A DNA stretch of 64,000 nt from Prado023 sp963700395 (GTDB lineage: Bacteria; Actinomycetota; Actinomycetes; S36-B12; CAIYMF01), in NCBI GenBank assembly GCA_963700395.1, contig CAVOXI010000005.1, forward strand, positions 62,001 to 126,000. Reading direction: 5' to 3'. The notes beneath the pieces were generated by a model that was given only the letters and a program-made list of their open reading frames with translations, was not told where the DNA came from and did not search any database. A program made the position numbers and the translations under genes. Below are positions 15,935 through 25,188 of the stretch, piece by piece; position 1 is the stretch's first letter; each line of letters opens with the position of its first letter.

Positions 15935-16980
15935 CCGACCCCACCGCCGGTTCCGCCCCCGACCAGGATCCACGGCCGCTGGACCTCCCCAGCGCCGCGC
16001 GATCGCCGCGAGGTCCCGAGCAGGCCGTGCAGGGGGCGCCCCCGCGTCCCGGGGGGTGGCGCGGCCGGGCGCTGTCCCTCGTGCTGGTCGTGATGGTTGC
16101 GGGGTTCCTCGGGGTGGCGCTCGTGCGCAACTGGCAGGCCGTGCGCAGCGACCTGCAGGCGCTCTCGTGGGTCGACCTCCTCGCCTCCGGGATCGCCGGG
16201 GCGCTGGCCGTCACGTGCTCAGGGATGGGCTGGCGGGTCGTGCTGTCGGGCCTCGGGGAGCGTGTGCCCGTCCACCCCGCGCTCACGATCTTCTTCGCGG
16301 GGCAGCTGGGCAAGTACGTCCCCGGGTCGGTGTGGACAGCCGCCATCCAGGCCGACCTCGGGGCCCGGCGGAGCATCGCGCGCTCCATCATGGTCGTCAG
16401 CTACGTCGTGGCCCTCATGATCGCGGTGGCCACCGGCGGACTGGCGGGGTTGCTGGTCCTCTTCGGGGCCGGTGCCCCGCGAGCCACCGCACTGTGGATG
16501 CTGCTGGCGGCCGTCCTCGTCGGGGCGGCCCTGCTCCGGCCGGGGTTGATGAACCGGGGGCTGGTGTGGGCGTCGGCCCGCGTCGGCCGCACACCACCGC
16601 CTGTCGCGCTGCCGGGGCGCGCCCTGGCAGCGTCCGTGGCCTGGCTGATCGCCTGCTGGGGCTTCTTCGGGCTGCACGCCTGGCTCGTGGCACGACCGCT
16701 GGGCGCCGGGGCCGCTGATCTCGCCCCCACCGTGGGCGCCTTCGCCCTGGCCTTCGTCGCCGGGCTGCTCGTCGTGCCGCTCCCGGCAGGGGCGGGGGTT
16801 CGCGAGGGAGTGCTCGTGGCCACGCTCGCCGGATCGATCGGGGCGCCGGCCGCCCTGACCGTCAGCCTGGTGTCGCGCTTGGTCCTGCTGGGCGTGGACG
16901 TCGCGATGGCGGGCATGTTCGGTGTCGGTGGGGCGGCCAGGGCGATCCGCTCGCGTGGAGGTCTCGCCCCGACGGACTAG
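15931..16980 (+). CDS. Flippase-like integral membrane protein (UPF0104/LPG synthase TM family)
   Basis: 349 residues. A ~50-residue Pro-rich cytoplasmic N-terminus precedes about eight membrane helices. FFAGQLGKYVPGSVW near residue 110 is the hallmark 'GKYIPGSVW' motif of this family, and VVPLPAGAGVREGVL near 285 is a second signature. Members accompany glycosyltransferases and are thought to assist transfer of lipid-linked sugars or lipids. GTG start overlaps the previous stop (GTGA). Confidence 0.85.
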   Translation: MTDPTAGSAPDQDPRPLDLPSAARSPRGPEQAVQGAPPRPGGWRGRALSLVLVVMVAGFLGVALVRNWQAVRSDLQALSWVDLLASGIAGALAVTCSGMGWRVVLSGLGERVPVHPALTIFFAGQLGKYVPGSVWTAAIQADLGARRSIARSIMVVSYVVALMIAVATGGLAGLLVLFGAGAPRATALWMLLAAVLVGAALLRPGLMNRGLVWASARVGRTPPPVALPGRALAASVAWLIACWGFFGLHAWLVARPLGAGAADLAPTVGAFALAFVAGLLVVPLPAGAGVREGVLVATLAGSIGAPAALTVSLVSRLVLLGVDVAMAGMFGVGGAARAIRSRGGLAPTD

Positions 16981-17054
16981 GGCCCAGCCGGAAGGGCAGT
17001 TATCCTCGATGCAGCGCCCCTGCGTCGGGCGGTGTCCGTTGCTGCGAGGTTGTT

Positions 17055-18140
17055 GTGAAGCTCATCATCCAGATCCCGTGCCTGAACGAGGCCGAGCATC
17101 TGCCCGCGACCCTGAGCACCCTGCCTCGCCAGGTGCCCGGCATCGATGTGGTGGAGTGGCTGGTCATCGACGACGGCTCCACGGATGACACGCGGCAGGT
17201 CGCATTGGCGTGCGGTGTCGACCACGTCATCGGCTTCCCGCGCAACCGTGGGCTCGCGGCCGCGTTCTCCTACGGGATCGAGGAGTCGCTGCGTCGCGGT
17301 GCGGATGTGATCGTCAACACGGACGCCGACAACCAGTACGACTCGTCGTGCATCCCGGCCCTGGTCGCGCCGGTGCTGGCCGGCGACGCCGACATCGTCG
17401 TCGGCGACCGCCAGACCGGCCGGGTCGCCGAGTTCAGCCTGATCAAGCGGGCGCTGCAGACCGCGGGGACGAGCGTCGTGCGATCGCTGTCGGGGTTGTC
17501 GGTGGCGGACGCCACCAGCGGGTTCCGCGCCTACTCGCGGGCCGCGGCCCTCTCGTTGGTCATCACCACGCCCTACACCTACACCCTCGAGTCGCTGATC
17601 CAGGCCGGCAACAGCCGCCTCGCGCTGGCCAACGTGCCGGTCACGCGCAACGACTCCGTGCGCCCGAGTCGGCTGTTCGGCTCGATGTGGGGCTACGTGC
17701 GGCGCAACAGCCTCGCGCTGTTCCGCGTCCTGTCGTACTACACGCCGCTGAAGTTCTTCTGGACGCTGGCCGTTGTCCTTGCGGTCGGTGCGGTCGTGGC
17801 GTGGCTGCCGTGGACCCTCGACTGGCTGGGCGACGGGAACGCCAGCGGCCACATGCAGTCGATCATCCTGGGTGCCGTCCTGGCGATCTCCTGCGTGCAG
17901 ATGTTCGCCCTCGGTGTGATCGCCGACCAGATCTCGAGCCTGCGGGCGATCGGGATCCGGACGCTGCGTGAGACCCGGGAGCTGCACTACGGAACCCTCT
18001 ACGCCGACGAGCGCGTCACCCCGTCAGCGGAGGCTGAGCAGGTGGCAGCGGACCTCGCCGCACCAACCGTGACACCGCCCTCCGGTCCCGCCGCGGCGGA
18101 GCCCGGCGGACTCCTCGACGCGCACCACCGGGCGCGGTGA
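17055..18140 (+). CDS. GT2 family glycosyltransferase with C-terminal membrane helices
   Basis: 361 residues. The GT2 fold shows IQIPCLNEAEHLPATL, VIDDGSTDDT and NTDADNQYD (DxD motif) in residues 1-100, and SGFRAYSR near 155, typical of polyprenyl-phosphate sugar synthases. Two hydrophobic segments (near 235-255 and 275-295) follow, then a disordered Ala/Pro-rich tail. It probably makes a polyprenyl-phosphate-linked sugar for the membrane protein next door. GTG start preceded by GAGG; the stop overlaps the next GTG. A TATCCT box at about 17000 may start a separate transcript. Confidence 0.9.
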   Translation: MKLIIQIPCLNEAEHLPATLSTLPRQVPGIDVVEWLVIDDGSTDDTRQVALACGVDHVIGFPRNRGLAAAFSYGIEESLRRGADVIVNTDADNQYDSSCIPALVAPVLAGDADIVVGDRQTGRVAEFSLIKRALQTAGTSVVRSLSGLSVADATSGFRAYSRAAALSLVITTPYTYTLESLIQAGNSRLALANVPVTRNDSVRPSRLFGSMWGYVRRNSLALFRVLSYYTPLKFFWTLAVVLAVGAVVAWLPWTLDWLGDGNASGHMQSIILGAVLAISCVQMFALGVIADQISSLRAIGIRTLRETRELHYGTLYADERVTPSAEAEQVAADLAAPTVTPPSGPAAAEPGGLLDAHHRAR

Positions 18141-20236
18141 CCCTCCCCGCGAGCAGCGCCACGCAGGCGAACGGGCGGCGCCGGGCGTCGCCGGAGCCTC
18201 GGGCGGGCGCTGTCCAGACGCGCGAGGCGGGCCGCTTCGCGCATGCCATGACGAACCTGCCCTCACGCCTTCCGGTGCTCCTCTTCTGGACAGCGCTCGT
18301 GGTGTGCCTGACCGTCACGCTCGGCGTGTTCCGGCCCGTGGTGGTGCTGCCGACGATCGCGCTCGTCGGCGCACTGACCTGGCGGATGGCCCCCGAACCC
18401 GTCCCTGCCACCCGCGCGTTCCGAACGGGTGCTGCATGGGCCCTCGGGCTGGTCGTCGCCTGGATCCTGGTCAACCTCACCTTCGCCGGGGAGGTCCTGC
18501 TCGTCCAGCGCGATCCCGGGTTCCTGACCCTCGAGGGGGTGTGGCTGACCACCCACGCAGATCCCAGCATCCCGATCAGGTCCGCGGCCGAGCTCTCCGC
18601 CCAGGTCCCCCATGTCTCGGTCGTCTCGGACGCGTTCTGGAGGTTCGGTGCCGAGATCCATGCCCAGGGCGCCAAGACCGTCCCCGGACTGCTGGCGGTC
18701 CTCGGGTGGGGGTTCGGACTGCGCGGGGTGCTGGTCGGCAACCTGCTGATCGGTGGGATCGGGCTGCTCGCCGTCTACGACGTGGCCCGTCGGCTGATCA
18801 GCCCGCGGTGGGGACTCGTGCCGGTGGTGGCACTCGCCCTGAGCACGCCGATGATCTACTTCAGCCGCAGCGCATTCACGGAGCCGACGAACATCGTGCT
18901 CACGTTCGGGGGCCTGGCCGTTCTGTGGAGCGCGTTCCGCGACCCGCGCCTGTCGCGCTTCGCCCTCGGCGGGGCGATGGTCGGGGCCACCGCGCTCAGC
19001 CGCATCGACGGCGCCGCGGTGTCCGCCGGCCTGATCCTCGGGCTGGGCGTGGTTGCCGCCGTCAGTGGCGGTGCGGACCGTCGGCCCCGGACGCTGGGCC
19101 TGCTTGTGGCGACCGCCGCCTCCTTGCTGATGGTCGGGCTCGGGTACCTCGACCTGGCGCTGAACAGCGCCGGCTACCTGGAGGATCACCGCAGCCTGTA
19201 CGTCCAGCTCCTGGCGCTGCTCGGCGCGTGCCTTGTCGGCGTGGGGGCCCTGATCGTGCTGCTGCGCTGGGGCCGACTGCGCTCCTGGCTGGCGTCGAGA
19301 CGGGGACTGCTGGGCACGCTCGCTGCGGGCCTGGTGGTGGTCGCGTCCGTCGCCCTGGCCAGCCGGCCGTTGTGGATGCAGCAGCACCTGATCGAACCCG
19401 GCTCCGCGCAGGCGTGGTTCATCGCAGCCGCCCAGCGCGCGGAGGGTGTGGCAGTCGACGGGACGCGCAGCTATGACGAGATGACGGTCACGTGGCTCGG
19501 CTGGTACCTGGGGCCGCTCACGCTCGTCCTGGCGGTGGCCGGCACGGCGCTGCTGATGCGGCGCTCCATCGTCGGCTGGCGTCCTGAGATCCTGGTCCTG
19601 CTGGCGACGCTGGGGATCCCGGCGCTGCTCTACCTGGTCCGCCCGGCGATCACCCCGGACCACATCTGGGCGATGCGCAGGTTCCTGCCCGCCGTGATCC
19701 CCGCCGCGCTGCTGATGGCCGGCTGGACCCTTCCCCGGATCCATCGCGCGGCACGTTCGGGCTGGCAGCGGCTCGGTGCGTGGGTGCTGGTGGCCGGCGT
19801 GCTGCTCCCCCCGCTGGCGACCTGGGGCACGCTGATCAGCACCACGGAGTACGGCGGCCGGGCCGATCAGGTCGCGCAGGTGTGCGATGCGGTGGCGGGC
19901 AAGCGGGTCGTCGTGGTGCGCGAGGGCGGTCCCCCGTGGCTGCCGACCCTGCGGATCATGTGCGACGCCGACGTGGTCGAGGTGGGCCCGCGGATCACCG
20001 AGGAGCAGCTGGCGGAGATCCGTGACGCGTGGGGCGGTGAGGTCGTGGTCATGACCGACGCCCGCCAGCTGGTGCCCTGGTCCGACGGCTGGCCCGAGCC
20101 CTGGTCGCGCACGCGGATGGCCCGCTGGCCGCACAGCCTGTACCCCTCGTTCGTACCGGTCCGCTTCCTCAGTGACATCTGGCTCGGCACGGTCGACGAC
20201 GACGGCTCCGTCGTGCCCCTGGCGCCACCCGGGTAG
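18137..20236 (+). CDS. Large multi-pass membrane protein, probable GT-C glycosyltransferase
   Basis: 699 residues from the coupled GTG 18137, or 662 from ATG 18248. About a dozen hydrophobic helices, with an early loop carrying acidic/His residues (TTHADPSIPIRS, then DAFWRFGAEIHAQGAKTVPG). Later loops include SRSAFTEPTNIVL, and the C-terminal ~130 residues are soluble. This topology suggests a GT-C (ArnT/PMT-like) transferase that uses the polyprenyl-linked sugar from the GT2 next to it. Family identity is inferred from topology and neighbours; no signature motif is certain. Confidence 0.7.
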   Translation: MTLPASSATQANGRRRASPEPRAGAVQTREAGRFAHAMTNLPSRLPVLLFWTALVVCLTVTLGVFRPVVVLPTIALVGALTWRMAPEPVPATRAFRTGAAWALGLVVAWILVNLTFAGEVLLVQRDPGFLTLEGVWLTTHADPSIPIRSAAELSAQVPHVSVVSDAFWRFGAEIHAQGAKTVPGLLAVLGWGFGLRGVLVGNLLIGGIGLLAVYDVARRLISPRWGLVPVVALALSTPMIYFSRSAFTEPTNIVLTFGGLAVLWSAFRDPRLSRFALGGAMVGATALSRIDGAAVSAGLILGLGVVAAVSGGADRRPRTLGLLVATAASLLMVGLGYLDLALNSAGYLEDHRSLYVQLLALLGACLVGVGALIVLLRWGRLRSWLASRRGLLGTLAAGLVVVASVALASRPLWMQQHLIEPGSAQAWFIAAAQRAEGVAVDGTRSYDEMTVTWLGWYLGPLTLVLAVAGTALLMRRSIVGWRPEILVLLATLGIPALLYLVRPAITPDHIWAMRRFLPAVIPAALLMAGWTLPRIHRAARSGWQRLGAWVLVAGVLLPPLATWGTLISTTEYGGRADQVAQVCDAVAGKRVVVVREGGPPWLPTLRIMCDADVVEVGPRITEEQLAEIRDAWGGEVVVMTDARQLVPWSDGWPEPWSRTRMARWPHSLYPSFVPVRFLSDIWLGTVDDDGSVVPLAPPG

Positions 20237-20264
20237 GTGGCGGATGGGCGCCGTCGCAGCACAG

Positions 20265-20299
20265 GCTCAGATGGCGGCGGCGACCCGGGTGCCCGGGTC
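20265..20299 (-). repeat. Second copy of the 3' end of the FadH-like gene
   Basis: These 35 bases match 21467-21501, the last codons and stop of the FadH-like gene, at all but two positions. On the minus strand it reads the same C-terminus (GTRVAAAI then stop). Nothing upstream on the minus strand resembles the rest of that gene, so this is a small duplicated or residual fragment rather than a gene. Confidence 0.6.
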
Positions 20300-20351
20300 C
20301 CGCGGGGTGGGACGATGCAGCGCCCCGTTGCCGCCGAGGCCGCCGACCATG

Positions 20352-20397
20352 AATCTGGTGCGTTCTTGTCCTTCTATCGGCAAGAACCTGCCAGGTT
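20352..20397. repeat. Dispersed hairpin, copy 1
   Basis: AATCTGG (20352-20358) pairs with CCAGGTT (20391-20397), then a 3x3 internal loop, then GTTCTTG (20362-20368) pairs with CAAGAAC (20381-20387) around a 12-nt loop. It lies between the large membrane protein and PhzF and may act as a terminator. It resembles hairpins at 30272 and 62039. Confidence 0.5.
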
Positions 20398-20490
20398 GAT
20401 GCCTGGGCCGGGTCATCTCCCCCTGCCGTCCTGGGGTGCTGGCTGAACCACCGTCGGGCATGATTGGGCCCCGATCCTCGAGGAGCCCCC

Positions 20491-21392
20491 GTGCGCCGTC
20501 GATTCGTGACCTGCGACGTCTTCACCGACACCCGTTTCGGGGGCAACCCGCTGGCGGTCGTGCTTGATGCCCAGAACCTCAGCGACGCCCAGATGCAGAG
20601 CGTGGCCCGCGAGTTCAACTACTCCGAGACGACGTTCGTACTGCCCGCCGAGCAGGGCCACGACCGCCGCGTGCGCATCTTCACGCCCACCCGTGAGGTC
20701 CCCTTCGCGGGTCATCCGAACGTCGGGACGGCCTTCGTCCTGGCCTCGCTGGGCGAGTTGGGACCCATCGAGGACCCGCTCGTGGTCGTGTTCGAGGAGG
20801 TCGCGGGCGCGGTGCCCGTGACCGTCCGGCGTGACGGCGACCGGATCTGGTGCGAGCTCCTGGCCCCCGAGGCGCTGTCCCTGGGCCCGGCGCTGCCGGT
20901 CGCGGCAGTCGCCCGGGCGGTCGGCCTGGACCCGGAAGAGATCCTCGCGGAGCGGCACCCGCCGCGGGTGGCCTCCGTCGGGCTCGAGTTCGTGGTCGTC
21001 GAGCTCGCCGACCGTTCCGCGCTGGAACGAGCCCGTCCGGATGCGGCTGCGCTCAAGGGCCTCGTTGCTGCCGGGGCCTCCACCCCGGACATCCACCTCT
21101 ACGTGGCATCGGCGGATCCGTCCGACGAGTACGCGCTGAGGACCCGGATGTTCGCGCCCTTCGACGGCGTGGCGGAGGATCCGGCGACGGGTAGCGCCAA
21201 CTGCGCACTGGTCGCCCTGCTCGCCAGCCTCCACGACGCGGACGGCGCCCTGACGTGGCGGATCGCCCAGGGCGTGGAGATGGGCCGCCCGAGCGTCCTG
21301 GACGCGCGGGCCCAGCGGTCGGCGGTGAGGTGACTGGGGTGTGGATCGGAGGCGGGTCGGTGCTCGTCAGCGAGGGCACCATCGAGGTGTGA
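20491..21392 (+). CDS. PhzF-family isomerase/epimerase-like protein (frame error near 3' end)
   Basis: About 300 residues. Signatures: FTDTRFGGNPLAVV, FNYSETTFVLPA with the catalytic Glu, VPFAGHPNVGTAF and EDPATGSANC. These show the two-lobed diaminopimelate-epimerase-like fold of PhzF proteins. The uninterrupted frame stops at 21333, but a 1-nt shift near 21305 gives the family-typical ending VWIGGGSVLVSEGTIEV, stop 21392. GTG start follows GAGGAG. PhzF proteins isomerise small hydroxy-anthranilate-like or other substrates; most genomic members have unknown substrates. It is convergent with the FadH-like gene. Confidence 0.88.
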
Positions 21393-21421
21393 GAGCCCCG
21401 CGACGGCCCAGCCGACGCGTC

Positions 21422-21464
21422 GTGCTGACGATTCCGACCGTCAGATGGTCGGAATCGTCAGCAC
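21422..21464. terminator. Bidirectional hairpin terminator with 18-bp perfect stem
   Basis: GTGCTGACGATTCCGACC (21422-21439) and its exact complement (21447-21464) flank a 7-nt loop. It lies between the convergent PhzF and FadH-like genes, three nt from the FadH stop. No clear T-run, as is common in actinobacteria. Confidence 0.8.
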
Positions 21465-21468
21465 ACGC

Positions 21469-23533
21469 TCAGATGGCGGCGGCCACCCGGGTGCCCTGGT
21501 CGATGGCGCGCTTGGCGTCGAGCTCGGCGGCCTCGTCGGCACCGCCGACCACGTGCACCGGGATCCCCGCGGCGACCAACGCATCCTCGAGCTCGCGCAG
21601 CGGCTCCTGACCGGCGCAGAGCACGATCGTGTCCGCCTCGATCAGGTGCTCGCGCTCGTGGCCGTCGCCGAACGACACGACCAGGCCCTCGGGGGTGATC
21701 CGCTCGTAGTTGACACCGGGCAGCATCGTCACGCCCTTGGCGACCAGCGTCGAGCGGTGGATCCACCCGGTGGTCTTGCCCAGGCCGGCTCCGAGCTTGC
21801 CGCGCTTGCGCTGCAGCAGCGTGACCTGACGGGTGGCGGGCACGGGCTCGGCCGTCACCAGGCCGCCTCGGGCCTCGGCGGGGTCGCCGACGCCCCACTC
21901 CTGGCGCCATTCCGCCAGGTCCATCGTGGGGGACTCGCCCGGCGCCACGACGAGGAACTCGGCGACGTCGAAGCCGATGCCGCCGGCGCCGACGATCGCC
22001 ACCCGCTGGCCCACGGGTGCGGCGTTCGCCAGCACGTCGATGTAGCTGACCACGTTGGGTCCGTCCTGGCCGGGGATGTGCGGGTCGCGGGGGGTCACGC
22101 CCGTGGCCAGGACGACCTCGTCCACGCCGAGGGCGATGAGGTCGTCGGCGGCGACCCGGGTCGACAGGTGCAGCCGCACGCCGGTGTCCTCGATGCGGTG
22201 GGTGAAGTACCGCAGGGTCTCGGCGAACTCCTCCTTGCCGGGGATCCTCCTGGCGAGGTTGAACTGACCGCCGATCTCGTCCGCGCCGTCGAAGAGGTCC
22301 ACCTCGTGGCCGCGCTCGGCCAGGGTCGTGGCGGCAGCCAGCCCCGCCGGCCCCGCGCCGACCACGGCGATCCTCTTGCGCGCCGACGTGGGCTCGATCA
22401 CGAGGTCGCGCTCGTGACCCGCCCGGGGGTTGACCAGGCACGAGACGGACTTGTTCTTGAACACGTGGTCGAGGCACGCCTGGTTGCACGCGATGCAGGT
22501 GTTGATCCGATCCGCGCGTCCGGACTCGGCCTTGGCCACGAAGTAGGCGTCGGCCAGAAGCGGCCGCGCCATGCTGATCATGTCCGCCGCCCCCTCGGCC
22601 AGCACCTGCTCGGCCACCTCGGGGGTGTTGATCCGGTTGGTCGTGACCAGCGGGATGTCGATGCCGTCCGCGCGGAGCTCGTCGCGCATCTTCTGCGTGA
22701 CCCAGGTGAACGCCGCCCGCGGCACGCTCGTGGCGATCGTGGGGACGCGGGCCTCGTGCCATCCGATCCCGGTGTTGATGATCGTCGCGCCAGCCGCTGC
22801 GATCGCCTTCGCCAGCGTGACGGCCTCCTCCCAGGTGCTGCCGTCGGGGATCAGGTCGAGCATCGACAGGCGGTAGATGATGATGAAGTCCGGGCCGAGG
22901 GCCTCGCGGGTGCGGCGCACGATCTCGACCGGCAGCCGCATCCGGTTGGCGTAGGAGCCGCCCCAGCGCGTCGGTGCGCCTGTTCGTGTGGGTGACCAGG
23001 AACTGGTTGATGAAGTAGCCCTCGGAGCCCATGATCTCGACGCCGTCGTAGCCGGCCTCGCGGGCCAGCGCCGCGCACCTCACGAACGCCTTGATCTGGC
23101 GCTCGACGCCCCGCTCGGTCAGCGCCCGGGGGGTGAACGGGGAGATGGGGCTCTTGATCCGCGAGGGCGCCACGACCAGTGGGTGGTAGCCGTAGCGACC
23201 GGTGTGCAGGATCTGCAGCGCGATGTGGCCGCCCTCGGCGTGCACGGCCTGCGTGATCGGCGTGTGCTTGCGGGCCGCCGCGCTCGTGGACAGCGTGCCG
23301 GAGCGGGGCTTGGCCCACCCCTCGATGTTCGGGGCGAAGCCGCCGGTGACGATCAGGCCGACGCCGCCGCGGGCGCGCTCGGCGAAGTAGTCCGTGAGAT
23401 CCCCGAACCGCTTGGCGTCGTCCTCGAGGCCGGTGTGCATCGAGCCCATCAGGACCCGGTTGCGCAGGGTGGTGAACCCCAGGTCGAGGGGGGCGAGCAG
23501 GTGCGGGTAGGGCGCGGTGGCATCCGGGTTCAT
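21469..23533 (-). CDS. FadH-like NADPH:flavin oxidoreductase with Fe-S cluster (one frame error)
   Basis: About 688 residues, the size of 2,4-dienoyl-CoA reductases. The N-terminal OYE-like TIM barrel starts with PLDLGFTTLRNRVLMGSMHT and carries VHAEGGHIALQILHTGRYG. The 4Fe-4S motif is CIACNQACL plus a Cys about 12 residues later. The C-terminal FAD/NAD(P) domain has IAVVGAGPAGLAAATTLAER and VAIVGAGGIGFDVAEFL. A frame break near 22965 falls in the barrel (QFLVTHTNRRTDA). Such enzymes reduce conjugated C=C bonds, for example of dienoyl-CoA in unsaturated fatty-acid oxidation; the true substrate may differ. Confidence 0.88.
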
Positions 23534-23686
23534 CACGGTCCCAGTGTGGACCGCCGATCCGGTGGGCGATCGCCCGGGTGGGCCGGGCACGGGGCCATCC
23601 GGACTCGCCGCCATCGGCCCCACGGCCCCAGCTCGGCTTCCCTCCGCCCACGCGCCCAGGTACGGGACAGATCCCATGCCGGTCCG

Positions 23687-23692
23687 TAGTGT
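23687..23692 (+). promoter_or_regulatory. -10 box TAGTGT for the 23701 gene
   Basis: Eight nt before ATG 23701; leaderless start predicted. Confidence 0.45.
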
Positions 23693-23700
23693 GGACCGCC

Positions 23701-24486
23701 ATGATCGACTTCGACGAGGTCCTGGCATCGAACAGCACCCGGTTCCGCGACGTGTTGGCGGAGGTCGCGCAGGCGTCGCCGGTCCCCTCGTGCCCCGAGT
23801 GGACGGCTGACGACCTCGTCGGGCACCTGACCGAGGTGCAGAACTTCTGGGGCACCATCGTCGCCGAGGGCCTGCAGTCCGACGAGCAGGTGGGGGCCGT
23901 GGCGGCACCGGAGCGCGCCGCCGGTCGCGACGACGCCCTCCTGCAGTTCGGCGCAGTGTCCAGCCGGTTGCGTGCGGCCCTGGCAGCCGCCCATGACGAC
24001 GCGCCGGCATGGACCTGGACCCCCGATCACACGATCGGCTGGATCCGTCGTCGCCAGGCGCAGGAGGCGTTGATGCACCGTGTTGACGCGGAGCTCACCG
24101 CAGGACTTCCCGTCGAGATCGACCAGGACGTCGCCGAGGACGGGGTCGACGAGCTCCTGACGCAGTTCGGTGCGGCACTGCCCGAATGGGGTGCGTTCAA
24201 CCCCTCGGGGCTGCTGATCGAGGTCCGCAGCACGTCGTCCGGGCGTTCCTGGTGGGTGCGCCTGGGGCGGTTCGGCGGGGTGGACCCGTCCGGGAGGGGC
24301 CACGATGAGCCCGACTTCCAACCCGTGGACGCGCCTGGTGGGCCGGCTGATGCGGTCCTCGAGGGAGCCGCTCCGGAGCTGCTGCGCTGGCTCTGGGGCC
24401 GTGGCGCCGACGACGGCGTGCGGTCTGATGGTGCCCCGGACGCCCGGGCGGTCCTGCGTGAGGCGCTGCTCGCGAACACGCAGTAG
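23701..24486 (+). CDS. Mycothiol-dependent maleylpyruvate isomerase-type (DinB-like) protein
   Basis: 261 residues. SCPEWTADDLVGHLTEVQNFW at residues 30-50 is the classic N-terminal signature of the actinobacterial TIGR03083/MDMPI family, with a metal-ligand His in GHL. EALMHRVDAEL near 125 gives the His/Glu partners of the four-helix metal site. Members use mycothiol or act as metal-dependent hydrolases/transferases; the actual reaction here is unknown. The C-terminal half has the small beta domain seen in MDMPI C-termini. Stand-alone and leaderless; divergent from the FadH-like gene. Confidence 0.82.
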   Translation: MIDFDEVLASNSTRFRDVLAEVAQASPVPSCPEWTADDLVGHLTEVQNFWGTIVAEGLQSDEQVGAVAAPERAAGRDDALLQFGAVSSRLRAALAAAHDDAPAWTWTPDHTIGWIRRRQAQEALMHRVDAELTAGLPVEIDQDVAEDGVDELLTQFGAALPEWGAFNPSGLLIEVRSTSSGRSWWVRLGRFGGVDPSGRGHDEPDFQPVDAPGGPADAVLEGAAPELLRWLWGRGADDGVRSDGAPDARAVLREALLANTQ

Positions 24487-24567
24487 GCCCGGAGGGTTGG
24501 CGTTCTGGGCGGCGCACCTCGTCCTGGACAGCCCCGGGCGGCGACCGGTGGCCGGCGCCCGCGCGCC

Positions 24568-24573
24568 TAGGAT
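24568..24573 (+). promoter_or_regulatory. -10 box TAGGAT for purN
   Basis: Six nt before GTG 24580; probably drives the purN-purH unit. Confidence 0.5.
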
Positions 24574-24579
24574 GTCGCC

Positions 24580-25188
24580 GTGCCACGCACCCGTCTCGTC
24601 GTCCTGATCTCCGGATCGGGGACGCTCCTGCAGGCACTGCTCGACGCCAGCGCCGACCCGCACTATCCCGCCGAGGTCGTGGGCGTGCTCGCCGACTCGG
24701 CCGAGGCGGCCGGCCTCGCGCGGGCCCGGGCTGCAGGCGTCCCCGCGATCCCCGTCGCCCTGGCCGGCTACCCCGATCGAGCGGCCTGGGACGTTGCCCT
24801 GCGGGATGCGCTGGAGTCCTTCGAGCCCGACTGGGTCGTCTCCGCAGGGTTCATGCGCATCCTCGGGCCCGGTGTCCTGTCCGCGTTCCCGATGCGGGTG
24901 GTGAACACCCACCCGGCGCTGCTTCCCAGCTTCCCGGGTGCGCACGCCGTGCGGGATGCGCTGGCCCATGGGGTGCGCGTGACGGGGTCCACGATCCACC
25001 TCGTCGACGAGGGCGTCGACACCGGTCCGATCATCGACCAGCGGGCAGTCGCGGTCGACGACGACGATGACGAGGCGTCGCTGCACGAGCGGATCAAGGT
25101 CGTCGAGCGCGCCCTGCTGGTCGACGTCATCCGGCGGCTGGCAACCCACAACGTGCACATCTCCGGCAGGAAGGTGACCCTGACATGA
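24580..25188 (+). CDS. purN: Phosphoribosylglycinamide formyltransferase
   Basis: 202 residues, full length. PurN transfers formyl from 10-formyl-THF to GAR in purine synthesis. Motifs: LISGSGTLLQALLDA (phosphate loop), VNTHPALLPSFPGAHAVRDAL with the catalytic His-Pro block, and VTGSTIHLVDEGVDTGPII with the essential His and Asp. GTG start, leaderless. The stop overlaps the purH ATG. The co-located folD supplies the folate cofactor. Confidence 0.97.
   Translation: MPRTRLVVLISGSGTLLQALLDASADPHYPAEVVGVLADSAEAAGLARARAAGVPAIPVALAGYPDRAAWDVALRDALESFEPDWVVSAGFMRILGPGVLSAFPMRVVNTHPALLPSFPGAHAVRDALAHGVRVTGSTIHLVDEGVDTGPIIDQRAVAVDDDDDEASLHERIKVVERALLVDVIRRLATHNVHISGRKVTLT

Noticed and set aside
20265..21501. 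Flanking direct repeats as ends of a mobile element carrying PhzF
   Set aside because: No transposase or terminal inverted repeats; the right copy is simply the coding end of the FadH-like gene.
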